Source: Paulownia fortunei
Lineage: Eukaryota; Streptophyta; Magnoliopsida; Lamiales; Paulowniaceae
Reading direction: 5' to 3'
DNA length: 64,000 nucleotides
Assembly (NCBI GenBank): GCA_019321725.1
Contig: CM033124.1
Coordinates: forward strand, 10,540,001-10,604,000
Shown here piece after piece: positions 49,032 to 60,354 of this stretch (positions are counted from its first letter, which is position 1; each line of letters begins with the position of its first letter). The notes beneath the pieces are model-generated. The model made no database searches, was not told where the DNA came from, and saw only the letters and a list, made by a program, of their open reading frames with translations. A program made the position numbers and the translations under genes.

Positions 49032-50894
49032 AGTGATATAGATCCTTCCTCTGCGAATAGTCTTTTGCTACCAATTTAGCTTTGAGTTTATTTATGGAGC
49101 CACCGGTTTGACCTTTCTTTTGATTATCCAGTTACAACGTATAGGGTTAGCACTAGGAGGTAAGTCAACTAATTCCTAGTTGTGATTGCATATAGCATTG
49201 TTGATTGCTTCTTTTGAAAATGGAGCATCTCGTGATCACACCGCTTTAGTATAGGTCAAAAGGCCTTTATCCTTCAAGAAAGTGTCAAACTAAACACCTA
49301 AATCTTAAGTTTGAGTTACACATTTTTCGTTAAACCAGATCCAGTGGTAGAATAAATCTTGGTATAATAGCCTTCTAATTTGAGGGTAGAGTCATTTTAT
49401 CAATACTGAGTTGTCTGTTTTGAGGGCTGCTACCCTGTATTTAATTTTAATGAAACCATAGTCAATATTGCACTTTAAGTTGGTTCAGTTTGCCACTGTT
49501 TATTTGTTTATGTCTCACTCAACAATTAAATGTTGGAAATCGATAAAATGTGAAGGTAAAGTACTGGATTTGTTCTTATCCTTTTTCTGTATGGGAATGC
49601 ATGGACCCAGTTAGTTGCACTCATATTTTTGTGCATCCCTTTGCATTATTTTCTAAACTTGGTTTGTTGTATATTTACCACAATTCTATTATTTTGTTCT
49701 TTATACTGGTGAAACGATCAATTGGAGGTGAGCATAATCCTGCATAACGAAAATACTTCGACCGCACTAGGTTTGGACCTCGCTCAGCTTTTGACAGCAA
49801 TGTTGTTTATCAATATGAAATAATGGAATATGTAAGGCTGACTTCGCATATTTCTGATCAATCGATTCCTCGATTTGTTCCCATTTTTTTGCGAAGATAG
49901 GTTGTCATGTCCCTTCACTATTCCCACCCTTGGCAGAGCTAGAAACTTTTTTCTTCGTCTCTGGACAAATGAAAATGGTGTAACATTTTGAGGAGTGTGC
50001 GATCACCTTTGCTTGTAATAAACATAAATAGATCTTAATGTTAAACAGACCCCATGAGAATATAAGTAAATGAAAGACATACTTGCTACATTACTTTTTT
50101 GTTTTTTCTTGAATTTTAAAGTTGCTTAACATTTCATATCCGAGTTTCAATAGTGCCCATCATATAGCGAAATTGCAGTTTTTTGTGAAAATTTTCCTTT
50201 CTTTTCCTTTATCAAGGCAAAGCTAAATAGAGGTGATCATGGCCGGGGTTAGACTCGTACCTGGCTTGTGATCGGCCCGTGGCTTATGAGCAAAGCTATA
50301 TATATAGAGGTGACCACGGACTGGGTTAGAATTGGACCCGACCCGTAATCGGCTAGTGGTCAACAGTCCAGAAACCATTGACCACGGGTTGGCAGTTTCG
50401 ACCCTTAACCAGCCCTTGAGTCCAAGGTTTGATTAAGGGTAGGCGGTTTCCCAACCTTTGAATCGCTGGGTCTAACCCGGCGTTCAACAACTCTGAATCG
50501 CCGTGTCCAACCCGACAGTTTAGGGTTTTTTTTAATTTTTTTTATGATCAACGGCCTCGGATTAGTGGCCGTTTTGGATGGCGAGAATGATCCAAACCAA
50601 ACGGCCACATATATGGCCGTTTGGTTTAGCTTAAATCCCTTCCCCCTTTATTTATTTATTTTTTGAAAAAATAGATTTCTAAACCTATACTTACCCCCAA
50701 ACCCTATTATTTTCTCTCGCAAAAAACTCTCAAATTCTCTCAATTCTCTCAAATCTCAACTCTCTCAATTCTCTCAACTCTAAAGTGTCAATTTTATTTT
50801 CCCAAGTATTTAAGTATTTGTTGTTAATTCTTTCATTTATATTGTCAATACTATTTTTCTTATTTCCTTCATCTTCAATTCTATCAATTATCAA

Positions 50895-53453
50895 ATGGTC
50901 GATTCAAGCAGCAGAGGTAAGGGAAAGATGGACTCTTCCAACATTGATTCAACACCTACACTCAACATGAATTATGAAGTGGAAATAAGTGATGATGAGC
51001 AACCTCATATATTTCCAAGTCAAGAAAGTATGAGTGATGCCAATGTTTGAGCTACTCTTGAGAAGGTGAAACTTCCGTCTGAGAGATGCAAACAAAATGT
51101 AAGTATTTTTCTCAATCATATAAATTTCAATTTGGAAACAATTATGGATTGTTGACAAGACATATAGATAAGTATCCGGTTGAATTTAGAGTTGACCGTT
51201 CTCAAATGCAAATCCCGACATACTCGTCTTCTAGTGGAGGTAACGATTCTAACTTATTTTAAATATTCAAATGTTAATTTGAAGAAAGATTAGCTAAATT
51301 TGTTGTTTTTGAACATCTTTCTTTTAATTTTGGTAATAAATTAACTTTTAAATTTGTTTGCCAAAATGCATTAAATTTTGCTGCTAAATGTGTTCTATGA
51401 ATCACACTCTCACATACACTAAAAAAATATATGTATTAAAGATAACAAAAATTTAATTAAATTATTTGCTAATATAAATAATAATTTTTTTTTATATTTT
51501 GATATTTGGTATGACCATTGGCAGACCCATTCATATATGAGTATTATTTATCATTGGATTGATAATTCTTAGCCAATCCAAAAAAAAGGTTATTTGAATG
51601 TAGAGTGTTCGATTAAGTGCACACAGTTAAGAACATTTTTCAAATGATATTTTTAGTATTAGGAGAATATAATTTAACTACTAAAATGTTTTAGTAGTAA
51701 ATAGGCGAAAAAATAGAATTTTTTTCTCTGTCTTTACACAAAAAAAAAAAGAAAAAAAAGTAGGGGTAAGCTGTGAAATATCATTTGACAATGCTGTTCA
51801 AATACTGCTAGTATTGAAGATCTTAAAATTGTATGTAAGCCATCAATTGGTGGTAAATTCTTTCATATTAGATATATATTTTACATTTTAAATTTGTGTG
51901 TACAATATGGATTAAGACATTTTGAATATCAACTTAGGCCCATTAAGCAGATAATTGCTTACTTGTGGTCACATCCACAAGTTATAAAACAATGGGCTAA
52001 ATTTTGCAAAGCTAATGGTATGTGAGCCATCAATTGGTGGTAAATTTTTTCATATTAAATGTATATTTTACATTTTAAATTTGTGTGTACAAGATGGATT
52101 AAGACATTTTAAATATCAACTTAGGCTCATTAAGTAAATAATTACTTACTTGTGGCAACATTCGCAAGTTATGAAACAATGGGCTAAATTTTGCAAGGTC
52201 GATGGTATGTGAGCCATCAATTGGTGGTAAATTTTTTTATATTAGGTATATTTTACCTTTTAAATTTGTATGTACAAGATGGATTAAGATATTTTGAATA
52301 ACAACTTAGGCCTGTTAAGTAAATAATTGATTCTTAACATCTACAAGTTACGAAACAATGGGCTAAATTTTGTGAGGCCAATGGTACGAGGCCTAAAAAA
52401 TTTTCACGGGATGTTTCAACCTGTTGGAATTCAACATATTTATTATTACAAGAATCTTTTGATCATAAAGAATTTTATGTACATTTTTCATGCAAAATGT
52501 TGGTAATGTGCATTTGTTTCCAAGCTAATGGGCAGTATGTGAAAAAAATTGTAACATTTTAAAATTTTTTAATAATGCCACCTTACAATTATCAAGAGTT
52601 TATTACCCAACTGCCCATTTAGTTTTAATTAATTATTGTAATATTGCAACAGTTTTAATGAATGCTCTAGTGATGAAATTTGAAAATATTGTGTTGAAAC
52701 AATGAAAACTAAATGGGAAAAATATTTTTTGAACATTCCAGAAATTAATTTAGTTGTTATTGCTTTTGACCCTAGAGTTAAATTAGATGGTTTACAAGAC
52801 TTGTTAACAATGTATTATGATGGTTTAATTCCTATTATAAATGAACATTCTCCTAATCCTACATTTATTGTGCATATGTTAGAACATATTTAAATAATTT
52901 TTATAATGAATATAGTTTTAAGTATGGGAGGCAAGTTACTCAACTTGGAACCTAAAATACTAGTAGTAGTAGTTCTAGGCTTACCAAAGCATAATTTTTA
53001 GTAAAAGAACGGACAAAACATCTGAGAGGATTCTTAGGTTCCAACCAGGAACTTGAAAATTATTTTAACGTTAGTTTTGAATTTAATGAGACAGATAATG
53101 ATGGAGAATTCGACATTTTACAATAGTGGTCGCAAAAGACGTAGACTTACCCAATTATGTCCGTGATGGCGAAGGAGGTTCTTGCTTACCTCGTTTCAAC
53201 AGTTGTTGTGGAGCAAGTCATTAGCGCTTGTGATAACATATTGAGCGAAAAATGCTCAACTATGTCTCCCGAATTTTTAGAAACCCAATCATGTCTCGAC
53301 GATTGGACGAAGGCCGAAAAATGAATACACGATATGCAAAATTCGGATGACGAGCAAGATGATTAGACACGAAAGGAACAAATAGGACGACGAGAATGGG
53401 TGGAAATGATTGAACTACTACCCTCTAAAGTAAGAAGGCTACGTGGGCTTTGA
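50895..53453 (+). pseudogene. hAT transposase (RICESLEEPER/BED-type), decayed
   Basis: Starts near ATG 50895 (MVDSSSRGKGKMDSSNIDST) with an acidic stretch. A BED zinc-finger region follows (KCKYFSQSYKFQFGNNYGLL, TRHIDKYP; about 51090-51180). The middle is badly eroded and contains a triplicated segment (51840-52400). Then come KKFSRDVSTCWNSTYLLLQE (about 52392), KTKWEKYFLNIPEINLVVIA with DPRVKL (52702-52790), and the C-terminal hAT dimerisation domain (YPIMSVMAKEVLAYLVSTVV, EQVISACDNILSEKCSTMSP; about 53150-53275). Stops and frameshifts separate the blocks. hAT transposases cut and paste DNA as dimers; this copy cannot encode a full protein. Confidence 0.75.
51840..52400 (+). repeat. 187-bp tandem triplication within the hAT transposase region
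   Basis: CCATCAATTGGTGGTAAATT starts at 51840, 52027 and 52214, an exact period of 187. Each unit includes CAATGGGCTAAATTTTG. The frame in each encodes QWAKFCKANG-type sequence, a normally single-copy part of the transposase. Confidence 0.9.
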
Positions 53454-56400
53454 TTTCTTTACATCCTAAAAGGATACATAGGCAACTTAATTTTAAGTTT
53501 AAGCCTTTTTTTTTGTTTTTTAAACTTTGTAGAGTTAAATATCTGTAATTTAACTTTAAAAAAAAAAGAAAAAAAAAAACAGTTAGCATGAACCGGCCCT
53601 TAACTGGCAGATGCTGGTTAAGGTTAAGAGTCGGGATTTCCTGATCCTTGAAACCGCCGATTCATGAACCGGACCTAGCGGTTCTTGAACATGTGGTTAG
53701 GTCTTTAAATATAGTGCATAATATAAAATTCTGGCATTAGTAGTTGTGTGCCATATTTTCTGGAAGATTTTTTTGACAATTTGAATAAACTTTTGATCAG
53801 AAAGCAGCCAGATTAGTAGGTCTCTTGTAATCATCTTTCAGTCCCTCTGTACATATCTGACCATTGTATAGCTTTTGTCCCCTCTTTAAACTGTGTAATC
53901 ATGGTGTCATCTTAATTCTATAGCTTTGTGCCCTCTTTAAACTGTGTATTCATTGTGTCATCTTAATACACTATCGAATTTGAAGTGGGGATAAATCAAC
54001 ACTAGATTGTGTTCCTGAATCCAAGGAATAATCAGCCTGCTTTTTTATGATTATGTTTCTCCGTAACTCTTCAAGAGTAATAAGCCTAATCGCTTCATTC
54101 TCTTTTGCAGTAAGATTTACAGAGATGCTTGTGGAATAACAAAAGCTCATTAGAAGTCACCTACACATGTTCATTCTTTCTTTATTATTTCCAGAGGTGA
54201 GAATTAAATTTATGTGCAATTCATAGGACACCAAATCATTCTGAAATTAAGTTGCAGTTGTATGATTGTGGATGGGAATCTCTAAAAGTATATGCTGTCA
54301 TGATTTATGTTTGGAATTCCGCATGTGATTCCATTTGTAGCGTTTCCTTTTTGGATACAAGACTAGATTCATGACTTCTGAATGCAGGCATGCTATTTTG
54401 GTTGTTAACCTTTTTTGCTTTTTGATGCAGAACTAGATTCTTGACTTTGTCTTTGATCGACTGGGTGCAAATCACTGGTATTTCTGCGCATCCATTTATT
54501 TATTTATTTGTTTGTTTGTTTATTCTGGCATGTTTTTTTAAATAGGGTATTTCTGTACTTGGTCATGCTGCCTTCTATATTGGCTCCCAGATTGGTCTGG
54601 TGATTTTGGACTACTTATTGTAATCTGGGGTTGCTTTTCAGGTCTGGGGATTAGAATGTTGTAAGAGTTCATTTAAGTGGCAACTGTCCACAAAGTTATA
54701 CTTTCTTAAAATCTACTTTTCTGGGGTTGAAATTGTTGATCTATAATTGTAATCCAAGTCTTGTTGCTCTTTCTATAAGTTCTCTGCCGAGTGGAAGTAT
54801 GTGTCTGTGCTCTTTCCTTGGACGTGCGATGCATTCTCTCTTTCTCTGTCTCCTCCTTCCTCCATCTTGCTTCCTTTGTTTCCTTATTTTTTCATTTCTC
54901 CAGTGTCAACAAAAGTTGGAATTCTGCCAATCATGCCCTTTTCCAATCGTATCTCTTGAATTTCTTCTAAAAGTAATGCCCATCACCTCCCTAGCCCTTA
55001 AATTTCCCTTTCGCCATATAGTCAAATAGCGCAGATCAACAAATTACATTCTAAAATGAGCCTGCCTTGCTACTTCTCAAAGCAACTGCACCAAATTTTG
55101 CTCTCTGGTCACCTGGTTGTTAAACCTGAGGTTTATGAAAAGCTCATGCTTCCTTGTTGAAAGTTTTGGTGTGAATAATGATATGTTGCACCTGATATTT
55201 TATTTCTTCACTTTGGTCATAACATTTTTCAAGCTTTGGTTATAGACCACATGCTTGACTTATGGCTCTACATTTTTGACATTGTTCAAGGATTTGGTTA
55301 TAGACCACAGGCTTGTCATTACGGCTCTACCTTTCACATTTATGACTTCAGGTTTTGCGTGCTCCTTAATTAGAAGGCTGTGAGGCTTTATACACAATGT
55401 TCAATAAATCAGCAGTACTGATCAAAGTTTTTGGGAACCACTTCATGTTGATCATTAAACATTCTAAAGTGAAAAAATTCTGGTACGGATCCAGTTTTCT
55501 AATTTGACAAAAGCCTTGACTAATCAATGAAATAAGAAACCTAATACCCTATAACTACTGCCCTGAAAGATTTTCCTTGTACACTTGTGTGTGTTCTCTT
55601 TTCATTGTTGTGGACATTAATATTATCACCAAGGAAATGGAGAAACAAAGGTGATGCATTTTCAATGGTCTGAAGAACAAACATGATGCTTGATTTCATT
55701 CTTAACTTGACCTATTCATTATAGATCCACCTGACAGTGTTGTGTTTATTCTGTTGCATATTATTTCACATGTTAGAGTTTGTGATCTATTTAAATGAAT
55801 CTAAGATTCTGCATATTGCCACCTAAGACTGACCATCATGTCTTGATTAGTGAATGTGCTTGCAAACCCAGTTCAGTCTTGCAGTAAAATGGCAGAACTT
55901 ATTTTCGAGTCTTGTGGAGTTCCATCTGTACATGAAAATTTTTGCAGTCCTTTTGAGGGAGGTGTTTTTGTGTATCTATATCTTGGTTTCTGACGTTCAG
56001 TATCATTTATTGTTTGCTCCTCTCTCTCTCTCTCAAACAATAAACATGCTCACTCTGTTCCTTATATTTCTTCACGATCATTATTCTGATTCACACTTAT
56101 CTGTAAGCATGATATCCTCCATTTTATATTGACAAACAAAAAATATTTGATTGAATCAGACTTGCATTAGAAAACACAACCGGGTCTAAGCTTACATGAG
56201 TGAAAGTTGAAGACCTGAAGATGGAATTGTGTTATATTGCACCAGATTAGACATCAGAAGTTCGATTGTTTCAGGTAACAGTTAATTAAGCCCCTTAATG
56301 CTTTTTTCTCCCTCTCCGTCTCTCCTGTTTGCGTACACACACACGCAGAAAGAGAGAGAGAATAATCATTTAATTATTGTCACAGAAAGGGGACAAGAAA

Positions 56401-57421
56401 GCAAAAGAAAAGACTGGGTTTCACAGCTTCCTTGGACTCCTTCACCAATGAAGGAGGCCCCATCAGAAGATGAAATTGCTAGAGAGGATCTGTAAAAGAG
56501 AAGCAAGGTCAAAGATTAAGGGAGATGGCTGAAGCTAAGAGGCTTGGTAGAATAAAAGTTCTTGAAATGAAATAAAAGGCTTGGAAATGCTTTACAGATG
56601 CTCAGGCATGCCACAGAAAATGATATTCCATCAATCCTTACAAAGGCTGTATATACTTCTTAACAGGATGTAGAATCTTCCCTGGGAAAGGCAAAACAAT
56701 CTTTAGGCAAAGCAAATGGTGAACCTATTGAAAGTGTCCAGAAGATGGATCCTTCCGCAAATGAAAAGTATAATCTTACTAATATACCTGATGAGATGCT
56801 CACACCAGAGCAGGTTCTTTGTTTTATGTGGTTGCCAATAAGTTCCTTTCTTGTTAAAATTGCACTAGATTTAGTATTAGTTGTTTCAACAATATCGATT
56901 TGCGTGTTTGTGGTTATATAGCAAACCTGTGTGCCTTTTTATGAAAACAATTGATCTTTTCATGGAGTCTGGTTTTTCTGGTATTGAGGACATCTAACCA
57001 GAAATTCTCAATCTCCTTGACAGCTTAAGCTGAAGAGTAAACAGTTATTTATCAAATCCTGATCAGAGGCGCTGGCAGCAGAAAAAAACAGAAACATAAT
57101 GCCGGACATGCAAATGGAAATCATAATGTATCCCGAGGTGTTGGTCATTGGAGGTTGAATCCTTCCCACACAGAGAGGATGCACCTCTTGACTACAGCAA
57201 CCTTTGACTGGATGAAGGGAGAGGATACTTTCGGTATAAAAGATGAAGATTGGCAGCTCTACAGCTGATAAGTAGGGATAACGATGACGACATCCAAACG
57301 AAGCAGAGAAAGCTCGCATCTCTTCTAGACTCCAATCAATTCCCACAGCAAACGTGTAGTAGGATGGATTATTTATGAAAAGGGTGAATATTGGCTTCGA
57401 GGTTATCAACTAAGGTACTAG

Positions 57422-60070
57422 ATTTGATATATGGATTATGCTGCAATGAAGAATTTCGCTAACATCAGATGGCAATGGCAATGGCAATTTACAGTGACTG
57501 GTGTACGGCTTCTTCCATGTCTCACATCAGCTTAGATGTTGTTCCTGCTAACGTTGCCCTTACTATCCCATCTATTTGTGTAACCTATTCATTTAGAAGA
57601 AGCAATTTTTATTTACTCTTGTCCTCAGAACCTCATCACATTTTCATTTACTATTTTAATTGTTATGGTTTTTGAAATAATAATTTTTGGTTCTTTTATT
57701 AATTTCATTCCATTTATACTAAATTTGACCTACCAAATATGGAATTGGAACAAATGAAGCAGCTACGATGTCTTTCCTTGGGCATATACCAACTATGTAA
57801 TCAACAATTTAATACCATTTCTTTGGTTCTACTCTGGTATCAATTTCATTCTAATTCTTACATCCTGGCATACCACCCATGCAGAAATAAACTTACCAAA
57901 GTAGTGTGTGAAGATGGGAGTCAATCTTTTTGCAGTTTAATTATATAACGTGTCAATTATGTACATACAAATTGGAGAAAAACTTTCCATCTTAATGCCT
58001 GCAGTAGTGTATTTTTTGCTGAAAGGGCTTAAAGAAGAGATTTTCAATCTCTTTCTTAACAGGATATACCAGCCATGCATAAGCACTTGTGACTTTTCTG
58101 GTTCTTTATTTCAGCAATATTTGTGCATTCCCATCCTTTAGAACTTGATTCAACTTTGTGTTTCTTGCTCCTCAAAAATTTAGAAAACTAAATAACGATA
58201 TTTGGCACAACGGAATTATAGCCCTCTAAATTCAAGTATTTGTATAACAATACACATGCATGTGAGAATAGAACTAAAGAGTTAACGGCCTTGGAGTTAT
58301 TGAGCTTCTGCAGCCTTACAGGTAACGAGTTAGTACTACTCCCTTATTCAACCGTAGCTAATGAATTATAGTAGCTTAACAGCTAATGAACTAACGAACT
58401 ACTGAACTTAGCTATTTTGATAACTATTAGGCCCATGTTGCTTTTTAGATTAGGAGCTACTACAGTTATAATGATTCGACTATTTTCTTAGGGAATAGAG
58501 TAAGGGTTTATTGTTCGACCTCACCAGTTGTCCTAAACTAACCAATCTGCCTATTTCGACCAAATGAAGAAATTGAGTGATAAGTCTACCAATTCTATTT
58601 TCGATAAAGATCGGGGAGTTCATTCAATCCATTGAAGTTAAAATCTTATCGATACATGAGTTTGTTATAAAAAAAATTGAAATGATTGAAGTTTTATTTA
58701 AATTTTGACTGTTTTACTTTAACATATATATATATATATGTTGACTAAATTGGTTACATACACCATTGTATAAACGAGTAATATTAATTATAATAAATTA
58801 ATATGCAATTAACAATAACACTAATATAAGATAGATAAATACTCACTGAAATTTTGGCCCCAAAACCTCTAAAGTCTCAAGGCCTGCTTGAGTATCCAAT
58901 TGTAGATTCTTCTTTCAACTTTTTTCCAAGTACCGTAGTTCTTTTCAACTCATCCCTCATTATTATTGCCAACTAGTAATAATTTACCACACCACCCATA
59001 CACATTAAAACTTGGTATAGGAATTTATTGGGCTACATAAATCTGAAGTCATTACTAAAAAAAACTTATGAAATATAACAAAATCAATCAACTACAAGTT
59101 GAAACCAAAATAATTTATTCGGAAAAGCATAAGCTGAAATAAGTGTAGTTATCTAACAATACTTTGAACACTAAATATGACATGGGTGTCGATTGAATTA
59201 ATGGGCAGGGACGACCAATAAGAAACTAGAAAATTCAACAAAAGTGCAAGTTAGGACTATTAAGTCATTTGCACTATGAGATAAGTGAAGTGTGGAGTGT
59301 CGAACTCAACTCCATATAAATTACTACAGTGTTATATGATAGCTAAGTTTACTTCCAAATCCACTTTCTTCTTTCTATACATAGTTATAAAAGTAAAGGA
59401 ATATAACATCCAGACGCTTCTTTCTATCACTTTATTTATTTCAATTTTGTATTATATTTTGTATATATTATATAGGTATATTATGTATTTTTAATTAATT
59501 TCAAGTATATATTAAAAAATATTTTATATATATAACATGTACATGTTGTATGAAATACAAAATACAATACAAAATTGAAAGAGAATATTCAAATTATGTT
59601 CCTGCAATTGTCGTCACCTCATATTAAAATATATAACAACTTGACATTCTCCATAGTTGTCAAAAGTACCGTTTCGATAGCTTGTGGCACGACTTATTCA
59701 TAGTGCACATTCTACTTGATCATGAAATGTTAGCAAATATATACAAAATCACAATAAAACAAAATTGAAGAAATGCTTCGAATAGCTCATAATAACAAAA
59801 AATAATTTTTTTTTTCATTTTTTTTATTTAACTATAGAGAAATAAACACGAATCTATTGCAATCAGTCTAAATGATAACAGTTTAAACATGTCCCAATAT
59901 TCTATATACATTTTAACAACTAATTCCTCCCCAATTACACCAGTCATTCATATATAAAAGAGCCAAATTTTCATATGATACCTAGCAACTAGCAAGTAAA
60001 CCATCAACATAACAATGAAAGTAAATAATAAACTAATAAAGTAATCCAAAATGTGGGAAAACACATTCTT
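57422..60070. other. Intergenic region between ARP5 copy and FZR gene
   Basis: No gene was recognised. The frames at 57469-58141 are probably chance ORFs in the former ARP5 3' region. A (TA)n run lies at about 58723-58740. The last few hundred bases presumably include the FZR promoter. Confidence 0.5.
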
Positions 60071-60081
60071 TGTAACGGCTA
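60071..60081 (+). promoter_or_regulatory. MSA-like (MYB3R) mitosis-specific element
   Basis: TGTAACGGCTA matches the MSA consensus YCYAACGGYYA at 10 of 11 positions, differing only at position 2. It lies 284 bases upstream of the FZR start codon. MSA elements direct G2/M transcription through three-repeat MYB proteins. Confidence 0.5.
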
Positions 60082-60148
60082 GTTGGTCCTTATGGTAAGA
60101 GGAGCCTAACCTTCAGCTCCCAATATGCAATAGCTTCTCTCCCACAAT

Positions 60149-60159
60149 TGACCGTTGCA
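60149..60159 (-). promoter_or_regulatory. Second MSA-like element, opposite orientation
   Basis: The minus strand reads TGCAACGGTCA, also 10 of 11 to the MSA consensus with the same mismatched position. It lies 196 bases upstream of the ATG. Paired MSA motifs are typical of G2/M-expressed plant genes. Confidence 0.5.
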
Positions 60160-60354
60160 CAATTACTTATTCAAACCCCGACACCCAACCCAAAACCCTG
60201 TTCTCTTCCATTGTCCGCCATTACCGTTTCAACCATTCTCGCAGAAAAGCCCTCTCGGTGAGGCTTTTCTGCAAACCCTTTATTGCGAGAAGCTTAAATC
60301 TCGACAACCCACAAATTTTCAGAGCCCAAAACAATCAAGAAACGAGTGGGGAAA

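Larger units (their letters stand above)
50229..53707 (+). mobile_element. hAT (Ac-like) DNA transposon, degenerate, inside ARP5 intron 3
   Basis: The left terminus TAGAGGTGACCACGG (about 50302) resembles the complement of the right end (..CATGTGGTTAGGTCTTTA, to about 53707). A second copy of the left terminus, TAGAGGTGATCATGGCC, begins at 50229. Both ends are bordered by GC-rich repeats of GGACCCGACCCG / AACCGGCCCTTAAC type, as in plant SLEEPER-like hAT elements. The element carries a decayed transposase gene. The 8-bp target duplication expected for hAT was not clearly identified. Confidence 0.75.
46131..57421 (+). pseudogene. ARP5: ACTIN-RELATED PROTEIN 5 (ARP5) copy, fragmented and decayed
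   Basis: ARP5 is a nuclear actin-fold subunit of the INO80 remodeller. Exon 1 (46131-46234) encodes MPFVSKIQRQSDYSTFSLTR and ends SSNFRIG. Exon 2 (46367-46440) encodes WTGDGSPRVIFRNIIIQRPR. Exon 3 (49709-49831) has YFDRTRFGPRSAFDSNVVYQ and EIMEY. Exon 4 (54437-54477) has ILDFVFDRLGAN. An exon at about 55823-55931 has HVLISECACK and SKMAELIFESCGVPSV. Another at about 56196-56274 has VKVEDLKMELCYIAPD and SEVRLFQ. A further one at 56386-56813 has LPWTPSPMKEAPSEDEIAR, LREMAEAKRLG and MLTPEQ. The last (57024-57421) has LLTTATFDWMKGEDTFG, KDEDWQLY and the C-terminus EYWLRGYQLRY. Damage includes TAA in exon 3, TAG at 56248, a +1 A near 55870, a frameshift near 56430, the exon 3 acceptor read as ACTG rather than ACAG, and loss of the central and C-terminal actin-fold sequence. 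The phosphate-loop DNG is replaced by GYG. Confidence 0.9.

Noticed and set aside
54727..55029. 100-codon hydrophobic ORF
   Set aside because: Falls in an intron of the ARP5 copy in T-rich sequence and has no family features.
57008..57409. 133-codon minus-strand ORF
   Set aside because: It is the antisense of the ARP5 3' coding remnants, which are recognisable on the + strand.
60346..60354. GTG start three codons upstream of the FZR ATG
   Set aside because: Plant nuclear genes start at ATG. The in-frame ATG at 60355 begins the family-typical N-terminus.
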